NCBI GenBank assembly: GCA_015259235.1
Contig: JABZGM010000083.1
Coordinates: forward strand, 1 to 8,631
Source of the DNA: Alloprevotella sp.
GTDB lineage: Bacteria; Bacteroidota; Bacteroidia; Bacteroidales; Bacteroidaceae
DNA: 8,631 nucleotides
Direction: 5' to 3'
The position numbers were made by a program, and so were the translations under genes. Below are positions 1 to 6,772 of this stretch, piece after piece; position 1 is the stretch's first letter; every line of letters starts with the position of its first letter. The notes under the pieces were generated by a model, which saw nothing but the letters and a program-made list of their open reading frames with translations, searched no databases and was not told the DNA's origin.

Positions 1-109
1 GGTGCAACCTTCGCCCCCGTCTGGTGCAGCTTTTACTCACATCTGATGCAACCTTTGTCCCCATCTGGTGCAACCTTCGCCCCTGTCTGGTGCAGCCTTC
101 ACCCGAAGG
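1..109. repeat. 22-bp imperfect tandem repeat (4 units plus partial fifth)
   Basis: Four consecutive 22-bp units start at 1, 23, 45 and 67 and a degenerate fifth starts at 89. The consensus opens GGTGCAACCTT and ends with a C-rich stretch closing in (G/A)TCT. Units 1 and 4 are nearly identical; unit 2 is the most diverged. The period is not a multiple of three, so the array would change reading frame at each unit and is probably non-coding. It runs off the left edge, so its full copy number is unknown. The last partial unit ends in a small hairpin (CCTTC, loop ACCC, GAAGG, 96-109) that could belong to the 3' end of an upstream transcript. The role is unknown. Confidence 0.85.
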
Positions 110-136
110 AGGGGAGTATAAATAAGCCTAGTGCGC

Positions 137-166
137 TTGGTCTTGTAGGAAAAATCTGTATCTTTG
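137..166 (+). promoter_or_regulatory. Bacteroidota-type promoter for the GH20 gene
   Basis: TTG at 137-139 (-33 element), a 19-bp spacer and TATCTTTG at 159-166, which matches the TAnnTTTG -7 consensus of the Bacteroidota primary sigma factor exactly. Transcription would start near 170-174, giving a leader of about 130 nt before the ATG at 303. The leader contains an 8-bp palindrome GTGCGCAC (188-195) and an inverted repeat CCGAT-C-ATCGG (260-270); no regulatory class is recognised in it. Confidence 0.7.
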
Positions 167-302
167 CAGCAACGTCATATCGCTGCGGTGCGCACAGGAT
201 AGTCCCCTCGCGAGTGCCACGCAAAGCCCTCCCGACACGGCGCAGTTTGTGCCCTTTGCCCGATCATCGGTGGGCAGCCACCACCTCAATATTGATCCTC
301 CT

Positions 303-2477
303 ATGAAACACTTCTTCTTCCTCCTTTTTACTTTTTGTTCGTGCCTGATCAGTGCATTCGCTACCGATGGTAAACATTGGTCTGTAGCTGCCGAGAACTT
401 GCCTGAAAAATCCGAACCTTTCTCCGCAGAAGCCAAGAGAATGCCCTCTGTTGCTGAATCTTTATCGGCTGATGCCAAGAGATTGCCTACAGCTGCAAAG
501 CCTTTGTCGGCTGATGCCATACAACTGATTCCGGCTCCGACTTCGTATGTGAAGATCCGTGGAGCAATGAAGATGAGTGGACCCTTTCGACTGGTGACTC
601 CTGCGAAGGGGAAAGACCACCAGTGGTTGTGCCAGCAGTGGACAGCGGCATTTCCTGCCTTGACCTTCGACAAAGGGGCTGCGCGTGCCGTGCATATCCA
701 GCTGACGGAGACGAATCAGATCAAGAGCGAGGAGGGCTATCAGTTGCGCATCACGCCTCGCGCCATCCACATCGAAGCCACCACGATGACGGGCGTGTTT
801 TATGCCCTCCAAACCTTGCGCCAACTCGAAGCGCAGGGCAGTGTGGCGTGTTGTGAAATAAAGGACGCTCCCCAATATCCCTACCGAGGACTCATGCTCG
901 ACTGCTCGCGCCATTTCTGGACCAAGGAATTTATCTTAAAGCAGTTGGACGCGATGGCTTATCTCAAGATGAATCGTCTGCATTTGCATCTCACCGATGA
1001 TGCTGGATGGCGCATGGAAATCAAGCAATATCCTGCACTGACCGAAAAGACGGCTTGGCGTGTGGGGGCAAACTGGGCAGAATGGCGCGAACAAGGACAA
1101 CGCTATGCGCACAAAGACGACAAGGGGGCTTCGGGGGGCTACTACACGCAGCAGGATTTGCGAGAAATCGTGGATTATGCGGCGGCACGTCACATCACGG
1201 TGGTGCCCGAAATCGAGATGCCCGGACACAGTGCGGAGGTGCTGTTTGCCTATCCCGAATTGCAGTGTGCGCAGGCGCAGGCGCGGAACAGCGACTTGTG
1301 TGTGGGCAATGAGCAGACCTTTGTTTTCCTCGAAAATGTGTTGCGCGAGGTGATGCAGGTGTTTCCCTCTCGCTACCTCCACATCGGGGGCGACGAAGCC
1401 TCGCGACAAGCGTGGAGCACCTGTCCGCGCTGTCAGCAGCGCATGCAGGCGGAGGGCTTGAACTCTGTGGCAGAACTGCAGGCTTATCTCACGCAGCGCA
1501 TAGCGCGTTTTCTCCACAGCCAGGGCAGAACCTTGCTGGGATGGGATGAAATCTTGGAGGGGCAGTTGCCGCCCAATGCCGTGGTGATGTCGTGGCGCGG
1601 CGAAGAAGGGGGCATCGCTGCTGCGAAAGCGGGGCACGATGTCATCATGACCCCTGGTCGCTATTGCTACTTGGATCGCTATCAAGACTATCCCCCTTCG
1701 CAGCCCAAGGCTTTCGGTAGTTATATGTCGCTCGAGCAGTGTTATGACTACGATCCAGCAGGGCAGTTGCCCGACAGCATCGCCCGTCATATCTTAGGTT
1801 TGCAGGGCAATCTGTGGACAGAACAAGTGCCTACCATGGCGCATTGCGAATACATGCTCTATCCTCGCCTGCTGGCAATAGCCGAAAATGGCTGGAGTCG
1901 CGCCAAGACCGACTATGCCGACTTCCACCGCAGAGCCTTGCACCTGCAAGATGTGCTGGTGAGTCGGGGTTATCATCCCTTCGACCTGCGCAAGGAGGTG
2001 GGCGAGCGTGCCGAGAAAAAAGCCCCGAAGGCGCATTTGGCAGTGGGCAAGAGGGTGGTGTATCATGCGCCCTACGCAGCCAACTATCCAGCTTCGGGCG
2101 ATGGGGCTTTGGTCGATGGCAAGAGTGGCGGATGGGATTTCCAAGATGGGGCATGGCAAGGCTTCATCGGGGCAGACCGCGTGGACGTGACGATCGATTT
2201 GGGCGCGGTGACTCCGTTGAGGCTCATCGAAGCGGCATTCTTTCAGTCGGTCAGTGCCGAGATTTATGCGCCTGCCGAGGTGGTGATTCTGGTGTCGGAC
2301 GATGGGGTGCACTTCGAGCAGCTCTATCAGCAGCGCAATGCGGTGGACCTTGCTACGGATTTTAAGGTGCAGACGCTGGAGTGGCGCGGAGAGCGCAAGG
2401 CGCGTTTCATCCGCTATCAGGCGAAGGCTGGCGCGCAAGGTGGCTGGATCTTCACCGATGAAATTCGTGTGGAGTGA
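303..2477 (+). CDS. Secreted GH20 beta-N-acetylhexosaminidase with C-terminal discoidin-like domain
   Basis: A 724-residue enzyme expected to hydrolyse terminal beta-linked GlcNAc/GalNAc from glycoconjugates by substrate-assisted catalysis. The ATG at 303 is chosen because a signal peptide begins there (basic MKH, hydrophobic core, probable signal peptidase I site after ISAFA, residue 20); the in-frame ATG at 249 would add 18 non-signal residues. Order: signal peptide 1-20; 14-residue repeats 35-76; GH20b-type N-terminal alpha/beta domain about 73-190; TIM-barrel about 193-560; F5/8 type C (discoidin/CBM32-like) domain about 595-724. Visible family hallmarks are YRGLMLD with R195, PEIEMPGH with H309, the catalytic pair HIGGDE with D364 (positions the acetamido group) and E365 (acid/base), GWDE with W414, and LWTE with W505/E507. 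No lipobox or T9SS tail is evident, so it is periplasmic or otherwise exported. The gene appears more GC-rich than the susCD genes by eye. It is likely monocistronic, with its own promoter and downstream terminators. The family call is firm; linkage and natural substrate are not determinable. Confidence 0.95.
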   Translation: MKHFFFLLFTFCSCLISAFATDGKHWSVAAENLPEKSEPFSAEAKRMPSVAESLSADAKRLPTAAKPLSADAIQLIPAPTSYVKIRGAMKMSGPFRLVTPAKGKDHQWLCQQWTAAFPALTFDKGAARAVHIQLTETNQIKSEEGYQLRITPRAIHIEATTMTGVFYALQTLRQLEAQGSVACCEIKDAPQYPYRGLMLDCSRHFWTKEFILKQLDAMAYLKMNRLHLHLTDDAGWRMEIKQYPALTEKTAWRVGANWAEWREQGQRYAHKDDKGASGGYYTQQDLREIVDYAAARHITVVPEIEMPGHSAEVLFAYPELQCAQAQARNSDLCVGNEQTFVFLENVLREVMQVFPSRYLHIGGDEASRQAWSTCPRCQQRMQAEGLNSVAELQAYLTQRIARFLHSQGRTLLGWDEILEGQLPPNAVVMSWRGEEGGIAAAKAGHDVIMTPGRYCYLDRYQDYPPSQPKAFGSYMSLEQCYDYDPAGQLPDSIARHILGLQGNLWTEQVPTMAHCEYMLYPRLLAIAENGWSRAKTDYADFHRRALHLQDVLVSRGYHPFDLRKEVGERAEKKAPKAHLAVGKRVVYHAPYAANYPASGDGALVDGKSGGWDFQDGAWQGFIGADRVDVTIDLGAVTPLRLIEAAFFQSVSAEIYAPAEVVILVSDDGVHFEQLYQQRNAVDLATDFKVQTLEWRGERKARFIRYQAKAGAQGGWIFTDEIRVE
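405..530 (+). repeat. 42-bp coding repeat giving three 14-residue units in GH20 N-terminus
   Basis: Within the GH20 gene, residues 35-48, 49-62 and 63-76 are three degenerate 14-residue units (405-446, 447-488, 489-530). The shared pattern is roughly (S/T)-x-A-x-x-L-S-A-(D/E)-A-K-R-(L/M)-P; units 2 and 3 share LSADA and similarity persists at DNA level (TCGGCTGATGCCA in both). The segment lies between the signal peptide and the first conserved strand of the GH20b domain (IQLIPAP), overlapping the latter at its end. It is Ala-, Ser-, Lys- and Pro-rich and looks like a spacer or low-complexity helical linker. Such an insertion is not a standard part of GH20 enzymes. Confidence 0.75.
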
Positions 2478-2516
2478 CGCAATGGCTGTAGGATTGGTGG
2501 ATAATCCTTGCGTCAC
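2474..2516 (+). repeat. Interrupted inverted repeat overlapping the GH20 stop codon
   Basis: GTGACGCA (2474-2481) pairs with TGCGTCAC (2509-2516), and AGGATT (2490-2495) pairs with AATCCT (2503-2508), leaving a 7-nt loop and an 8-nt bulge on the left side. The left arm contains the TGA stop codon (2475-2477). There is no T-tract directly after it, so it is not a typical intrinsic terminator; it could be a 3'-end stabilising structure or the end of a repeat element, since the right arm is part of the direct repeat described next. Confidence 0.5.
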
Positions 2517-2582
2517 GATAACAGTCTAATGACCGATTTTGGGGTAATCCTAGCGTCACGATAACGATACTACTGACCGATT
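2502..2582. repeat. Two-copy direct repeat of about 43 bp
   Basis: TAATCCTTGCGTCACGATAAC (first 20 nt at 2502-2521) recurs with one mismatch from 2545, and GACCGATT at 2531-2538 recurs at 2575-2582. The offset is 43 bp for the first part and 44 bp for the second. The middle parts are diverged. The array ends about 60 bp before the first terminator. Its function is unknown; the spacing is close to four helical turns, which would put two copies of a protein-binding site on the same face, but that is only a suggestion. Confidence 0.7.
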
Positions 2583-2641
2583 GGGAATAAGAGATATACT
2601 GGTATATAAATACAAGAACATACATATATACGATAAGGGAC

Positions 2642-2701
2642 GCACCCTCCGTGAGCTTAGCACCACCGATGCTAAAATCAGGGAGGGTGCCGCTCTTTTT
2701 T
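2642..2701 (+). terminator. Two-level hairpin terminator downstream of GH20
   Basis: GCACCCTCC (2642-2650) pairs perfectly with GGAGGGTGC (2682-2690). Inside it, TTAGCA (2657-2662) pairs with TGCTAA (2670-2675) around a 7-nt loop. The hairpin is followed by CGCTCTTTTTT. The T-tract lies only on the + side, so it would end + strand transcripts. The branched stem is longer than a minimal intrinsic terminator, so the segment could also be the 3' end of a small RNA; a weak upstream promoter-like pair (TTG 2581-2583, TATATAAA 2603-2610) does not match the -7 consensus well. Confidence 0.7.
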
Positions 2702-2709
2702 ATCGTCAT

Positions 2710-2735
2710 GGAGTGTCTTATAACACTCCTTTTTT
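2710..2735 (+). terminator. Second intrinsic terminator in tandem
   Basis: GGAGTGT (2710-2716) pairs with ACACTCC (2723-2729) around a 6-nt loop (CTTATA) and is followed at once by six T residues (2730-2735). This is a compact intrinsic terminator on the + strand, 8 bp after the T-tract of the preceding one. Together the two should isolate the GH20 transcript from susC. Confidence 0.85.
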
Positions 2736-2958
2736 GTCGATTTGATATGTAAAGGAGTAGATAAAAGATGGAAAAATGACACGTAAATAACGAAAAGATA
2801 AGCTGGAAAGTCGATAAATGGCGCAAAAATATAGCTAGTCGATAAGTGCTGTCACATTGATACCCCTGATTTTGCAAAGTTAGAATACGCAAAACGTGGT
2901 TTTTTAACTTAAAAAACATTTAGATTCAGTCTATCTTGCGTTTTTTGGGGATGAAGTG
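2736..2958. other. AT-rich gene-free segment between terminators and the susC promoter
   Basis: No credible gene is seen on either strand. It holds a 12-bp direct repeat with one mismatch, AGTCGATAAATG (2809-2820) and AGTCGATAAGTG (2837-2848), 28 bp apart. It also holds CAAAGTTA at 2875-2882, which on the - strand reads TAACTTTG, an exact match to the -7 consensus, but no matching -33 element is placed 19-21 bp away and no gene lies downstream in that direction. Confidence 0.5.
2899..2917. promoter_or_regulatory. 19-bp palindrome upstream of the susC promoter (possible operator)
   Basis: GTTTTTTAACTTAAAAAAC is a perfect inverted repeat with 9-bp arms around a single C. It is centred about 50 bp upstream of the -33 element at 2959. 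Such symmetry in that position fits a dimeric activator site, but AT-rich DNA gives palindromes by chance and no regulator family is recognised. It lacks the G/C content of a terminator. Confidence 0.35.
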
Positions 2959-2989
2959 TTGGAATTCTCCATTACATTTTCTACATTTG
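2959..2989 (+). promoter_or_regulatory. Bacteroidota-type promoter for susC (susCD)
   Basis: TTG at 2959-2961, a 20-bp spacer and TACATTTG at 2982-2989, an exact TAnnTTTG -7 element. Transcription would start around 2994-2998, giving a 5' leader of about 240 nt before the susC ATG at 3239. It is the best promoter match in the 760-bp gap. Confidence 0.7.
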
Positions 2990-2995
2990 CAAATA

Positions 2996-3238
2996 TAACC
3001 CTCTTGAAGTTGTCAAATTGATAGGGAATAGGTTGGAAAGGTGTTACGAATTTCTATTTTTCGCTGCACAAAGATTTTCGGAAGATAGCCACTCGTTTTT
3101 CTCCTCGCTGGATGCAAATACTTTGCATACTCCCTTTTCTCTGACTTCGCAAGCGCGTCAGTCGTCAGCAGATGGTTGACAAACTTGGCGCAACCATTCT
3201 CGACAATAAGATAAGTATAATAGATAAACCGAACAAAG
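2996..3238 (+). other. Long 5' leader of susC with two inverted repeats
   Basis: Inferred untranslated leader between the predicted start site and the susC ATG. It contains ATGCAAA-TAC-TTTGCAT (3112-3128), a perfect 7-bp inverted repeat with a 3-bp centre, and ATGGTTG/CAACCAT (3172-3178 and 3191-3197), a 7-bp stem with a 12-nt loop about 40 nt before the start codon. CGTCAG is also repeated at 3156-3161 and 3163-3168. No known riboswitch is recognised. The start codon is preceded by an A-rich stretch (GAACAAAG) rather than a Shine-Dalgarno sequence, as is usual in this phylum. Confidence 0.4.
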
Positions 3239-6200
3239 ATGAACAAGAAGTTAGCACTCCTCAGTCTAGGTCTGCTCATGGCGGGCGGTGCTGTCGCTCA
3301 AAACACGACGACAGGACAAGTGATTGGCCATGTGTCTGACCCCGATGGGCAGCCTGTGGCACGCGCCGCTGTGAAAGTGGGCGAACGTGTCGTTGCCGTG
3401 ACCGATAAAAACGGTAATTTTACCCTCACTAAGTTGCCTGCTGGCACTCGTGCTGTCACCATTAGCTACATCGGCATGAAGAGCATCAAGACCTCTGTGT
3501 CCAGCACGATGAACGTGACCATGGAGTGGGACAATGCTAACCTCGATGAAGTGATGGTGGTGGCTTATGGTACTGCCAAGAAATCGAGCTTCACTGGTTC
3601 GGCAGCCACCATCAAAGCCGAAGACATCAACAAGCTCCAAGTGGCTAACCCCGTGGAGGGCTTGAGAGGTCGTGTGTCTGGTGTGCAAATCTATAGCAAT
3701 TCTGGTCGTCCCGATGGTGGCACTCCCACTATCCGCATCCGTGGTATCTCCTCCATCAACGCGGGCAATGCCCCCCTAATCGTAGTGGATGGTGCTCCCT
3801 ATGCAGGCGACCTAGCCTCCATCAACCAACAAGACATCGAAACCTTCTCTGTGCTCAAAGATGCGGCTTCGGCTGCTCTCTATGGTGCACGTGGTGCCAA
3901 TGGTGTCATCATCATCACCACCAAGCGCACACGCAGCAATCATGGTGCACGTGTCACCTTCGACAGCAAGTGGGGTGTGAACCAAGTGGCGCAACAACGC
4001 TACGAAACGGTGCGCGATGCTGCCACCTACTATGAGGTTTACCACAGAGCCCTTCGCAACGAGAGCCTATATGAAAACCTCAATGAAAAAGGCAACTTCA
4101 AACTAGGTGATGAAAAAGCCGCCTATGAGTTTGCCAACAAGAATATGCAAGAACGTTTGGGCTACATGGTCTACACCTTGCCCGAGGGTCAAAACCTCAT
4201 CCTCGAGAATGGAAAGCTCAACCCTGCTGCAAAGCTCGGTAGTGTGGTGAAAGGGGAGGATGCTTCTGGCAATCCCACCGACTATACCCTTTTGCCAGAC
4301 GACTGGTACGCTTTGGCATATCGTCCCTCTTTGCGCCAAGAATACAACCTCACTGTAGCAAAGGGCAACGACAATAGCAACATCTATTTCTCCATGGGCT
4401 ACCTTGACAACAAGGGTATCCTCGAAAACACCGACTTCAAGCGTATGACTGCTCGCTTGAAAGCCGAATGGGCTGCGAAAGATTGGCTCAACTTCAACAC
4501 CAACATCAGTTATACCAATTCTAGAACGCACGATGTGGGTGGTGAAGGCAACTCCACGAGTTCCGGTTCTGTTTTCGCGTTTGTCAATGGCATTGCCCCT
4601 ATCTATCCTGCATATCTCCGCGATGGCAAGGGAAATGTGATGGTGGACAACTTGGGTTACACCCGCTATGACTATGGTAATAAGGGGCTTCTTCCTATGA
4701 ATCGTCCCTTCCTGACCTTCGGAAATCCCCTCTCTCAAAATGCGCTCAACTATAGTGGCAACCAAGTGCACACTCTCCATGCCAATGTGGGAGCTGATGT
4801 AGATCTTGGCAAAGGATTCAAGTTTGTCACCAACAACACCCTCTATATCATCGCTAATCGTGGTGAAGCTCTCACCAACCCCTACTATGGTCAGTCTGCT
4901 ATATCGAGCAAGGGGTATGTGGCTGTGGGTAGCGACCTCGATGTGCGTCAAAACTTCCAGCAGCTCCTCAACTACTCTCGCACCTTTGGTGGAGTGCACA
5001 ACGTGGAAGCCCTCCTAGGTCACGAATACTATCGCCTTAATAGCTACGGTTTGTCGGGCAATCGCACCAATCTTGTGGACAACAAAAACCACGAACTGGG
5101 TGGTGGTCTTGAAAATGGTACGCCCTCTTCAAGTGCTGTTCTATACAACACCGAAGGCTGGTTTGCACGTGCCAACTATAGTCTCTTCGAACGCTACTTT
5201 GCTTCAGCTTCATTCCGCCGCGATGCTTCGTCTCGCTTCCATCCCGATCATCGCTGGGGCAACTTCTGGAGCCTCTCTGGTGCTTGGCTCATCTCGAAGG
5301 AAAGTTTCTTCAACGTGTCTTGGGTAGACGAACTCAAATTGAAGGCATCCTATGGTGAACAAGGTAACGACGGTATCGGAAATTATCGCTACACCACTAC
5401 TTATTCCTTCAAGAACAGCAACGGTAGTTTGGCACTTGTGCCTAGTAGCTTGGGTAATAAGGACATTTCTTGGGAAAAGAGCGGAAACTTCAACGTGGGT
5501 ATTGAATTTTCTCTCTTCAAAGGTCGCCTGAGCGGTCAAGTGGAAGTGTTCGACCGCAGCACACACGACATGCTCTCTACCTATAGCCTCCCACGTTCTT
5601 ATGGCTTCACCAGCTATTATGCCAACTTGGGCAGCATGAGCAACCGCGGTGTGGAAGTGGAACTCAATGCGGAACTCGTGCGCACTCAAAAATTCTCTTG
5701 GAGTGTAGGCGTCAACGCTACTCACTATAAGAACCAAATCACCAGCATCCCCGACCAAAAGAAGCTCAAAGCCTACGAGGGTCACAACGGATATGAAGAT
5801 GGTAACTACTTCTTTGGAGAAGGCTTGCCCATGTGGACACGCTTCTTGTATCGCTCTGCTGGTGTGGACGAAAGGACCGGTGAAATGACCTACTACACCT
5901 ATGCGCCACGCTACGACCTCTCTAAGCCCGTCTATGTACAAGATGCCAATGGAAAAGATGTGGTAGATGCCAACGGAAATAAAGTACAGCAGCTCGACCG
6001 CTGGGGAGAACCAGTCTATAAACCGCTCAAGAAAACGGAAAAAGACGCGAACGGCAATGAAACGGAAGTTCCTGTGGCTGTGGATCGTTTGACCAAAACC
6101 ACTAAAACATCAGAGGCAGCCTATTTCCTTGGCAAGAGTTCACATCCTGACCTCTATGGTGGTTTCAACACGCGTCTCAGCTATGCAGGCTTTGACCTCG

Positions 6201-6655
6201 GACTTGACTTTAGCTTCCAACTCGGTGGGTACGTCATTGATGATGACTATGCAGGTTTGATGAAGGGACTTTCAGGAAATAATGGTGGTAAGGCTGTGCA
6301 CAAGGATGTCCTCACGAAATCTTGGACTCCCACTAACCGCAATGCGAAATATCCACGATTGCAAACGGGTACTGCGCTTGAAACAAACCACACTAGCGGG
6401 GTAGATCTGTTCTACACTAGTGCTTCATTCTTGAGCTTGAACAACGTCAACTTCGGCTACACTGTGCCAAAAGAATTCTTGTATCGTTACACTAGAGGAC
6501 AAGTGAAAAATCTCCGCCTCTATGTTGCTGCCGACAATGTTTACTACTGGTCAGCACGCAAGGGTCTCGATCCACGTCAGTCTCTAACTGGTTCAGGCAA
6601 GGAAAGTTATTCAACAGTGCGTACCATCTCTGGTGGTCTCACACTTACGTTCTAG
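3239..6655 (+). CDS. SusC-family TonB-linked outer-membrane transporter
   Basis: A complete 1138-residue protein of the SusC/RagA family: an outer-membrane beta-barrel that imports oligosaccharides or peptides using TonB/ExbBD energy, capped by its SusD partner. Order: signal peptide 1-20 (MNKK, cleavage after AVA before Q21); carboxypeptidase-regulatory-like Ig domain about 25-100, beginning GQVIGHVSDPDGQPV; TonB box region around D103-G111 (DEVMVVAYG); plug about 118-230 with the family motifs VDG (183-185) and ALYGARGANGVI from about 213; barrel to the C-terminus, ending GGLTLTF with the terminal Phe typical for BAM insertion. There is no STN domain, so no direct FecR-type anti-sigma signalling is implied. 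The predicted loop around 900-940 has three DANG(K/N) motifs (902, 910, 936). It is followed, after a long repeat-filled gap, by its susD partner. Length is normal to slightly long for the family. The family call is certain; the substrate is unknown. Confidence 0.97.
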   Translation: MNKKLALLSLGLLMAGGAVAQNTTTGQVIGHVSDPDGQPVARAAVKVGERVVAVTDKNGNFTLTKLPAGTRAVTISYIGMKSIKTSVSSTMNVTMEWDNANLDEVMVVAYGTAKKSSFTGSAATIKAEDINKLQVANPVEGLRGRVSGVQIYSNSGRPDGGTPTIRIRGISSINAGNAPLIVVDGAPYAGDLASINQQDIETFSVLKDAASAALYGARGANGVIIITTKRTRSNHGARVTFDSKWGVNQVAQQRYETVRDAATYYEVYHRALRNESLYENLNEKGNFKLGDEKAAYEFANKNMQERLGYMVYTLPEGQNLILENGKLNPAAKLGSVVKGEDASGNPTDYTLLPDDWYALAYRPSLRQEYNLTVAKGNDNSNIYFSMGYLDNKGILENTDFKRMTARLKAEWAAKDWLNFNTNISYTNSRTHDVGGEGNSTSSGSVFAFVNGIAPIYPAYLRDGKGNVMVDNLGYTRYDYGNKGLLPMNRPFLTFGNPLSQNALNYSGNQVHTLHANVGADVDLGKGFKFVTNNTLYIIANRGEALTNPYYGQSAISSKGYVAVGSDLDVRQNFQQLLNYSRTFGGVHNVEALLGHEYYRLNSYGLSGNRTNLVDNKNHELGGGLENGTPSSSAVLYNTEGWFARANYSLFERYFASASFRRDASSRFHPDHRWGNFWSLSGAWLISKESFFNVSWVDELKLKASYGEQGNDGIGNYRYTTTYSFKNSNGSLALVPSSLGNKDISWEKSGNFNVGIEFSLFKGRLSGQVEVFDRSTHDMLSTYSLPRSYGFTSYYANLGSMSNRGVEVELNAELVRTQKFSWSVGVNATHYKNQITSIPDQKKLKAYEGHNGYEDGNYFFGEGLPMWTRFLYRSAGVDERTGEMTYYTYAPRYDLSKPVYVQDANGKDVVDANGNKVQQLDRWGEPVYKPLKKTEKDANGNETEVPVAVDRLTKTTKTSEAAYFLGKSSHPDLYGGFNTRLSYAGFDLGLDFSFQLGGYVIDDDYAGLMKGLSGNNGGKAVHKDVLTKSWTPTNRNAKYPRLQTGTALETNHTSGVDLFYTSASFLSLNNVNFGYTVPKEFLYRYTRGQVKNLRLYVAADNVYYWSARKGLDPRQSLTGSGKESYSTVRTISGGLTLTF

Positions 6656-6659
6656 TATC

Positions 6660-6715
6660 AATTAGAAATTAGAAATTAGATGTTAGACGTTAGAGGTTAG
6701 ACATTAGATGTTCTA
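6660..6715 (+). repeat. TTAGA-rich left arm, inverted relative to the array
   Basis: Iterated TTAGA words: ATTAGAAATTAGAAATTAGA from 6661, then TTAGACGTTAGA at 6683-6694 and GGTTAGACATTAGATG up to 6710. TTAGACGTTAGA is the exact reverse complement of TCTAACGTCTAA, which occurs seven times at 6815-6977. AATTAGAAATTAGA is complementary to the TCTAATTTCTAA words of the right part. The two regions therefore form a long imperfect inverted repeat with a loop of roughly 100 bp or more. Confidence 0.75.
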
Positions 6716-6772
6716 CAATTCTAGTTTGATGTTTAATATAAGATGTCTGAGACCTAGTGTTTGATGTTGAAC

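Noticed and set aside
249..302. Upstream in-frame ATG for the GH20 gene
   Set aside because: It would put 18 non-hydrophobic residues before an otherwise standard signal peptide starting at the ATG at 303.
46..306. 86-codon plus-strand open frame at the left edge
   Set aside because: It begins inside the 22-bp repeat, runs through the GH20 promoter and leader, and has no family resemblance or signal.
2669..2752. 27-codon small open frame starting inside the first terminator
   Set aside because: It is made largely of the two hairpins and T-tracts; no coding signal or start context supports it.
2452..2919. 155-codon minus-strand open frame covering the GH20-susC gap
   Set aside because: It spans both + strand terminators and the repeats, overlaps the GH20 stop, has low-complexity AT-driven composition and no recognisable domain. 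The only minus-strand -7 element lies downstream of its ATG.
3176..3221. Sigma70-like promoter (TTGACA at 3176, TATAAT at 3216) in front of susC
   Set aside because: The two boxes are 34 bp apart, far from 17 bp, and Bacteroidota primary sigma factors do not use this consensus.
4103..4999. Long minus-strand open frames inside susC, GH20 and susD
   Set aside because: They are shadows of strongly supported + strand genes and show no domain features.
6722..6763. Possible susD promoter (TAGTTTG, TAGTGTTTG)
   Set aside because: Neither has the two-base spacing of TAnnTTTG, and no -33 element at proper distance was found.
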